Assembly (NCBI GenBank): GCA_964549735.1
Contig: CAZJWO010000013.1
Location: forward strand, 1 to 44,447
Length of the DNA stretch: 44,447 nucleotides
Direction of reading: 5' to 3'
From: Glo-17 sp964549735
GTDB taxonomy: Bacteria; Krumholzibacteriota; Krumholzibacteriia; LZORAL124-64-63
Shown here one piece after another: positions 40,380 to 44,447 of the stretch. Both the position numbers and the translations under genes were made by a program. The notes under the pieces were generated by a model. That model had not been told where the DNA came from. It saw only the letters and a program-made list of their open reading frames with translations, and did no database searches. Position 1 is the stretch's first letter; the number at the start of each line of letters is the position of its first letter.

Positions 40380-43300
40380 ATGAACGATCCGACGAGGCAA
40401 GCCAGGGACATCCAGGCGGCGGCGGCCGACCCGGCCCGCTCGCTGGCTCTGTCGGCCGCCGCCGGCGCGGGCAAGACCAAGGTCCTCGTGGACCGCTACC
40501 TGCGGTTGTGCTTGACGGGAATCGGCGCCGATCTCGATCCGCGCGCGATCCTGGCGATCACCTTCACGCGCAAGGCGACGGCCGAGATCCAGGAGCGGCT
40601 GCAGGCCGCCGCGCGTCGCCTCGCGAGCCTGCCAGCCGAGGCGCGCGGCGCCGCGTTGGCGGAGCTGTTCGCGCGCGCGCCGCAGCCGCCCGAACTCGCG
40701 CGGGCGGCCTGGTGCCACGAGATGCTCCTGGCCGATCCGGTCGGTCTGGGGATCGAAACGTTGCACGCCTTCTGCCAGCGTGTCCTGGGACGCTTCGCGG
40801 CCGAAGCGGGATTGGATCCTCGCTTCGCGGTCCTCGAAGAGCAGGCGGAGCTGGAGTATCGCGGCGAGGCTCTCGATCGTCTCGAGATCGAGCTGGCGCG
40901 CGATCCGGCCGCGGCCGCCGATTACGCGGGTCTGGCCGCCACCCCCGCCGGCGCCCGCGCCAGGGTGGCCGACCTCTGCGCGCGGCGGGTCTACCTGCAA
41001 CGCTGGCTCGACCGCGTCTGCCCGCCGGACGGCGGCGCGGCGGCGGCGCTCGCGCGGCCGCTGGCGCCGTGCCTCGATCCTCTGCTGGCCGATCTGCAGG
41101 CCGCGTTGCTGGCCGGTACGTCCCTGGCCGGCGTCGACCGTCCCGCGCCCGCGATGCTCGCGGACGATCTCGCCGAGGCCCTGCGCCGGCTGGCCGGCGA
41201 AGGTCTGGCCGCGGTCGCCGATGCCGCCGGCGGCGCGGGCCTGACCGCGGCGCTGCAACAGCAGCTGGCCGCCTGGCGCGAGGAACTCGCCGCCGCGGCC
41301 GCGGATCTGCGGACCCGGCCGGCCGACTTGCCGACCGTCGCGACGCGCGTGCGCGACGTGCTGCTCGTCGAGCGAGGCAGGAAGCTGCGGAGCGTCGGCG
41401 GCGGCCGCCAGGAGAAGACGGCGCGCCAGGGCGCGCTGGCGCGGGCGGTCGCCCCCGTGCTGCGGATCTTGAACCAGGCGGACCTCCTGGATCTGCTGGC
41501 CGACAACCGGAGCCTCCTGCGCCACGGCCTGCGCATGCTGGATCTACTGACCGCCGCCAAGCGGCGCGACCGCGTCCTGGACTTCCAGGATCTGGAATAC
41601 CTTGCGCTGCGTCTGCTCCGCGATCCGCAGACCGGACCGCAGGTGCACTTCCGCCTCGACGCGCGACTGGATCACCTGCTGCTCGACGAATTCCAGGACA
41701 CCAACCGCAATCAATGGGAACTGCTGCTGCCGCTGCTCGAGGAGATCCTGGCCGGCGGCGAGCCGCCGCGCACGGCCCTGATCGTCGGCGACGTCAAGCA
41801 GTCGATCTACGGCTTCCGCGGCGCCGAACCGGCGGTGTTCGGCGCCGCCGGCGAGTTGCTTGCCCGGCGCGCCGGAGCCGCGGCGCGCGCGCACCTGCCC
41901 ACGAACTTCCGCAGTCTGCCGGCGATCGTCGAGACCGTCGGCGCTCTCTGCACGCAGGAGCCGCTGGCCGGCTTTCTCGGCGCGGCGGCGAGCACGGCCC
42001 ACCAGGACGTCGCGCGGCACGGCGCCCCCGGCGAGGTCGTCTTCGTCCATCCGTTCCCGCGCGTCGCAGAGCGATCGGGTCACGAGCGCGCCGCCGCCGC
42101 GGTCGTGGCCCTCGTGCGCCGGTTGGTCGCCAGCGGCGTCGAGACCTGGCAATGGGATCCCGCTGCCCGATGCGAAACGCCGCGGACGCTGCGCCATGAG
42201 GACATCCTGATCTTGGCGCGCACCAAGACGCGTCTGGCCATCTACGAGACGGCGCTGCGCCGCGCGGGCGTGCCTTTCACGCCCGCCGGTCGCGGCTTGC
42301 TCGCGCGCACGCGCGAGGTGCAGGATGTGCTGGCCCTCTTGCGTTGGCTCACGTTCCCGGCCGACGACATCGCCGCGGCGACGGTCCTGCGCTCGCCGCT
42401 GTTCCGCGTGCCGGAGGCCGCGGTCCAGGCGCTTCTGCGGGAGCGGCTCGCCGGCGGCGATCGTTCCCGGCGGCGCGGCTTGCGCGACGTGTTGCGAGAT
42501 GGGCCGGTCGCGGCCCGGGCGGCCGGCGCGGCAGCGGCGGAGGTGTCGCGTCGCTGCGAGCACTGGTTCGCGCGCGCGGGGCAGCTGCCGCTGCACGATC
42601 TGCTGCGCGTCCTGTACCGCGAAGGCGAGGTGCTCGAGCGCTTCGAGATCGCCCACGGCGAGCAGGCCCGCTTCAATCTGCTGCGCCTGCTCGACCTGGC
42701 GCTGGCGGCGGAGAAGCGGGGCGGCAGTCTGCGCGATTTCGTCGACGAGCTGGAGCGTGCGGAGCGCCTCGGCGGCGAGGAGGAAGGCGCGCGCCCGGGC
42801 GAGCCGGGCAGCGGCCGCGTGCGCGTCATGACCGTGCACGGCGCCAAGGGCTTGCAGGCGCCGGTCGTGATCCTCGTCGACGCGGCCGTGCCGCCGCGCG
42901 AGACGTGCGAGGATGTGCTGCTGGCCGACGCCCCCGCGGACGGGCCCTGGGTGCACGGCGTCGGCCGGCACCATCATGAAGCGGTCGCCGCGATGGGGAC
43001 CGAGTCCTCGCCGGGACCTCTGGCCGCGTACCACCGTGCGGCCGCCGGGCGATCGCTGACGGAGGAAGCGCACGTGCTCTATGTCGCGCTGACCCGCGCG
43101 CGCGACCGGCTCTACGTGCTGGGCGGCGTGCCTGACCGTCAGTCCACCGACCAGACTGCCCGCAGCTTCCTGGGCTGGCTCGCGGCGGCCGCGGTGCCCG
43201 CTGCGCCGGCGGACGGCGCCGGCGACAAGGCCAGCTGGCGCGACCCGGAGGATTTCCTGCGCGACCAGCTCGGCGTGGCGAGCCCGGTGGCGCGGGCGTC

Positions 43301-44036
43301 GCGCCTCGACGAACCCGTCCCGCCGACGAACGCCGCCCGGGGCACCGACGCGGGCGGCGCCACGCTTGCGTTTCCTGATCAGGCCGCGGCCGTCGCGCTC
43401 GGACGCCTGCAGGTCTGGACGCCGGCGCCGCTGTCGCCGCGCTTCGAACCCTCGGTCCCGTCGCGGCTGCACGACGATCGCGCGGCCGTGGACGGCGGGC
43501 GCGCCGAATTCGAGGACGTGGATGCGGCGCTGGAGGGCACGCGCCTGTCCGCCCGTCCTGACAATGCGGCCACGCGGCGCGGGACGCGGATGCACGCGTG
43601 GTTGGAGTACGCTTGTCGGCTGGGCGACCTGCCGCCGCCGCCCGAGGCGCCGGCGCTGCGGGCCGACTGGGACGAGGTCCGCGCCGTCTGGTTGGATCCC
43701 GAGTTGGCGTGGATCTTCCGCCCGGCGGCGCCGGCGTGGCGAGGTCGCAGCGAAGTGGCTTTCCTGCGTCGCCGCAGCGGCGAAGGCGTCGAACAACGGC
43801 TCTTCGGACGCATCGATCGCCTTGTCGTCGGACCCGACGTCGTGCACGTCATCGACTACAAGACGAACCGGATCCAGCCCGCGGCGAGCGAGACGGCCGC
43901 GCTCGTCTACCGCGAACAGCTGCAGGCCTACGGCGACGCGCTGGCCGCGGTCTATCCGGGGCGCGAACTGCGCTGCTGGCTCCTGTGGACCGCGCCGGCC
44001 ATGGCCGCCCAACGCCTGCTGGAGGTGACGCCGTGA
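40380..44036 (+). CDS. addA: ATP-dependent helicase/nuclease subunit A (AddA)
   Basis: 1218 residues. UvrD-type 3'-5' helicase fused to a RecB-family nuclease. Helicase motifs in order: SAAAGAGKTKVLVDRYL (Walker A Lys32), ITFTRKATAEIQERL, LLDEFQDTNRNQ (436-441 is DEFQDT), IVGDVKQSIYGFRGAEP, VMTVHGAKGLQAPVVILVD, and VLYVALTRARDRLYVLG. The C-terminal nuclease has GTRMHAWLEY, FGRIDRLVV and VIDYKTNR (D1159, K1161), then REQLQAYGDAL. The start is the ATG at 40380 with GAAGGGG just upstream; an earlier GTG at 40362 overlaps the addB stop and is an alternative. The frame stays open 640 bp upstream inside addB, which is a shadow. Its stop overlaps the hydrolase start (GTGA). Confidence 0.93.
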   Translation: MNDPTRQARDIQAAAADPARSLALSAAAGAGKTKVLVDRYLRLCLTGIGADLDPRAILAITFTRKATAEIQERLQAAARRLASLPAEARGAALAELFARAPQPPELARAAWCHEMLLADPVGLGIETLHAFCQRVLGRFAAEAGLDPRFAVLEEQAELEYRGEALDRLEIELARDPAAAADYAGLAATPAGARARVADLCARRVYLQRWLDRVCPPDGGAAAALARPLAPCLDPLLADLQAALLAGTSLAGVDRPAPAMLADDLAEALRRLAGEGLAAVADAAGGAGLTAALQQQLAAWREELAAAAADLRTRPADLPTVATRVRDVLLVERGRKLRSVGGGRQEKTARQGALARAVAPVLRILNQADLLDLLADNRSLLRHGLRMLDLLTAAKRRDRVLDFQDLEYLALRLLRDPQTGPQVHFRLDARLDHLLLDEFQDTNRNQWELLLPLLEEILAGGEPPRTALIVGDVKQSIYGFRGAEPAVFGAAGELLARRAGAAARAHLPTNFRSLPAIVETVGALCTQEPLAGFLGAAASTAHQDVARHGAPGEVVFVHPFPRVAERSGHERAAAAVVALVRRLVASGVETWQWDPAARCETPRTLRHEDILILARTKTRLAIYETALRRAGVPFTPAGRGLLARTREVQDVLALLRWLTFPADDIAAATVLRSPLFRVPEAAVQALLRERLAGGDRSRRRGLRDVLRDGPVAARAAGAAAAEVSRRCEHWFARAGQLPLHDLLRVLYREGEVLERFEIAHGEQARFNLLRLLDLALAAEKRGGSLRDFVDELERAERLGGEEEGARPGEPGSGRVRVMTVHGAKGLQAPVVILVDAAVPPRETCEDVLLADAPADGPWVHGVGRHHHEAVAAMGTESSPGPLAAYHRAAAGRSLTEEAHVLYVALTRARDRLYVLGGVPDRQSTDQTARSFLGWLAAAAVPAAPADGAGDKASWRDPEDFLRDQLGVASPVARASRLDEPVPPTNAARGTDAGGATLAFPDQAAAVALGRLQVWTPAPLSPRFEPSVPSRLHDDRAAVDGGRAEFEDVDAALEGTRLSARPDNAATRRGTRMHAWLEYACRLGDLPPPPEAPALRADWDEVRAVWLDPELAWIFRPAAPAWRGRSEVAFLRRRSGEGVEQRLFGRIDRLVVGPDVVHVIDYKTNRIQPAASETAALVYREQLQAYGDALAAVYPGRELRCWLLWTAPAMAAQRLLEVTP

Positions 44037-44447
44037 GCCCCGCGGTCGCGATCCTGCTCGGGCTGGGATTCGGCTACCTGGTGATCGCGCTCGTCTTCGC
44101 TTCGCGCCAGGAGGCGCTGTTCTTCGGACCGCGCCGTGCGCTGGCCGCGTCGCCGTCGGCGGTCGCCTGCGGATTCGAAGACCTCGCGCTGACCGCGCCC
44201 GACGGCGTTTCGCTCCACGCCTGGTGGTTGCCGGGACCGACTTCGCCGGCGCTGCGCCTGCCGGGCGGGCCGTTCACTCTGCTCTACCTGCATGGCGCGC
44301 GGGTCAACCTCGGCGATCGGGTCGACGCTCTCCGCTTCTGGCATGAACTGGGTTTCGATATCCTGGCTCTCGAATACCGCGGCTTCGGTCGCAGCGGCGG
44401 CCGGGCGACCGAAGCCGGCCTGACGCGCGACGTCGAGACGGCCTGGA
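44033..44447 (+). CDS. Alpha/beta hydrolase (ABHD17/Bem46-like), 3' end beyond the window
   Basis: 138 codons visible. The GTG start at 44033 overlaps the addA stop (GTGA), with GGAGG about 7 nt upstream. An N-terminal hydrophobic segment (AILLGLGFGYLVIALVFA) suggests a membrane anchor. The beginning of the hydrolase fold follows: LTAPDGVSLHAWWLPG, LLYLHGARVNLGDRVD (strand and oxyanion-hole HG), and ILALEYRGFGRSGGRATEAGL. This pattern is typical of Bem46/ABHD17-like serine hydrolases. The nucleophile elbow and catalytic triad lie beyond the window, so activity cannot be judged. Confidence 0.85.
   Translation, partial: MSPAVAILLGLGFGYLVIALVFASRQEALFFGPRRALAASPSAVACGFEDLALTAPDGVSLHAWWLPGPTSPALRLPGGPFTLLYLHGARVNLGDRVDALRFWHELGFDILALEYRGFGRSGGRATEAGLTRDVETAW

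Overview
The window is very GC-rich (roughly 70% by eye) and packed with genes of a free-living, Gram-negative-type, probably aerobic bacterium. It encodes a tripartite RND efflux system, a TonB-dependent outer-membrane receptor, a lipoprotein, secreted proteins and an AddAB recombination nuclease. The subtilisin-like protein ends in an 'NPFNP...AAGVYF' FlgD-Ig/T9SS-like C-terminal domain, which is common in high-GC lineages of the FCB superphylum (Krumholzibacteriota or Eisenbacteria-like). That placement is an inference from one domain and overall style. I saw no tRNA, rRNA, CRISPR array, IS element or phage gene.

Layout. (1) 1-5.83 kb, minus strand: a four-gene efflux operon, tetR > outer membrane factor > adaptor > RND permease (cut by the window edge). 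Every junction is a 4-nt stop/start overlap, and a clear sigma70-type promoter and repeat-rich candidate operator lie in front of tetR. (2) 5.95-8.5 kb: a small PilZ-like protein facing a STAS anti-anti-sigma protein, a secreted VirK-like protein, and a polytopic membrane protein. (3) 8.5-12.9 kb: a signal-peptide-bearing oligoendopeptidase F, a GYD-domain protein, a 685-bp gene-free stretch with several inverted repeats, a possible lipoprotein and a small membrane protein. (4) 12.9-18.3 kb: a secreted small protein overlapping a TPR/sigma54 activator gene, an unrecognised cytosolic protein, and a subtilase-fold protein that lacks its catalytic Ser and oxyanion Asn.

(5) 18.3-25.9 kb, minus strand: a leucine/isovalerate catabolism operon in pathway order (isovaleryl-CoA dehydrogenase, methylcrotonyl-CoA carboxylase CT subunit, methylglutaconyl-CoA hydratase, biotin-carrying carboxylase subunit) ending in an AtuA-family gene. 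(6) 26-29.9 kb, minus strand: a lone cNMP-like half domain, phosphoglycerate mutase GpmI, and SppA with its own promoter and terminator. (7) 30-34.7 kb, plus strand: a TPP-riboswitch-controlled operon of TonB-dependent receptor, thiamine pyrophosphokinase and a sodium:solute symporter, best read as a complete thiamine capture, import and activation route. (8) 34.7-37.1 kb, minus strand: DUF4870 membrane protein, DUF4402-like secreted protein and a beta-propeller protein. (9) 37.2 kb to the end, plus strand: addB, addA and the start of an alpha/beta hydrolase.

Most noteworthy are the predicted pseudoprotease, the TPP riboswitch operon whose symporter is probably a thiamine transporter, the AtuA gene in a leucine operon, and the sigma54 activator with a GAFSGA loop coupled to a small exported protein.
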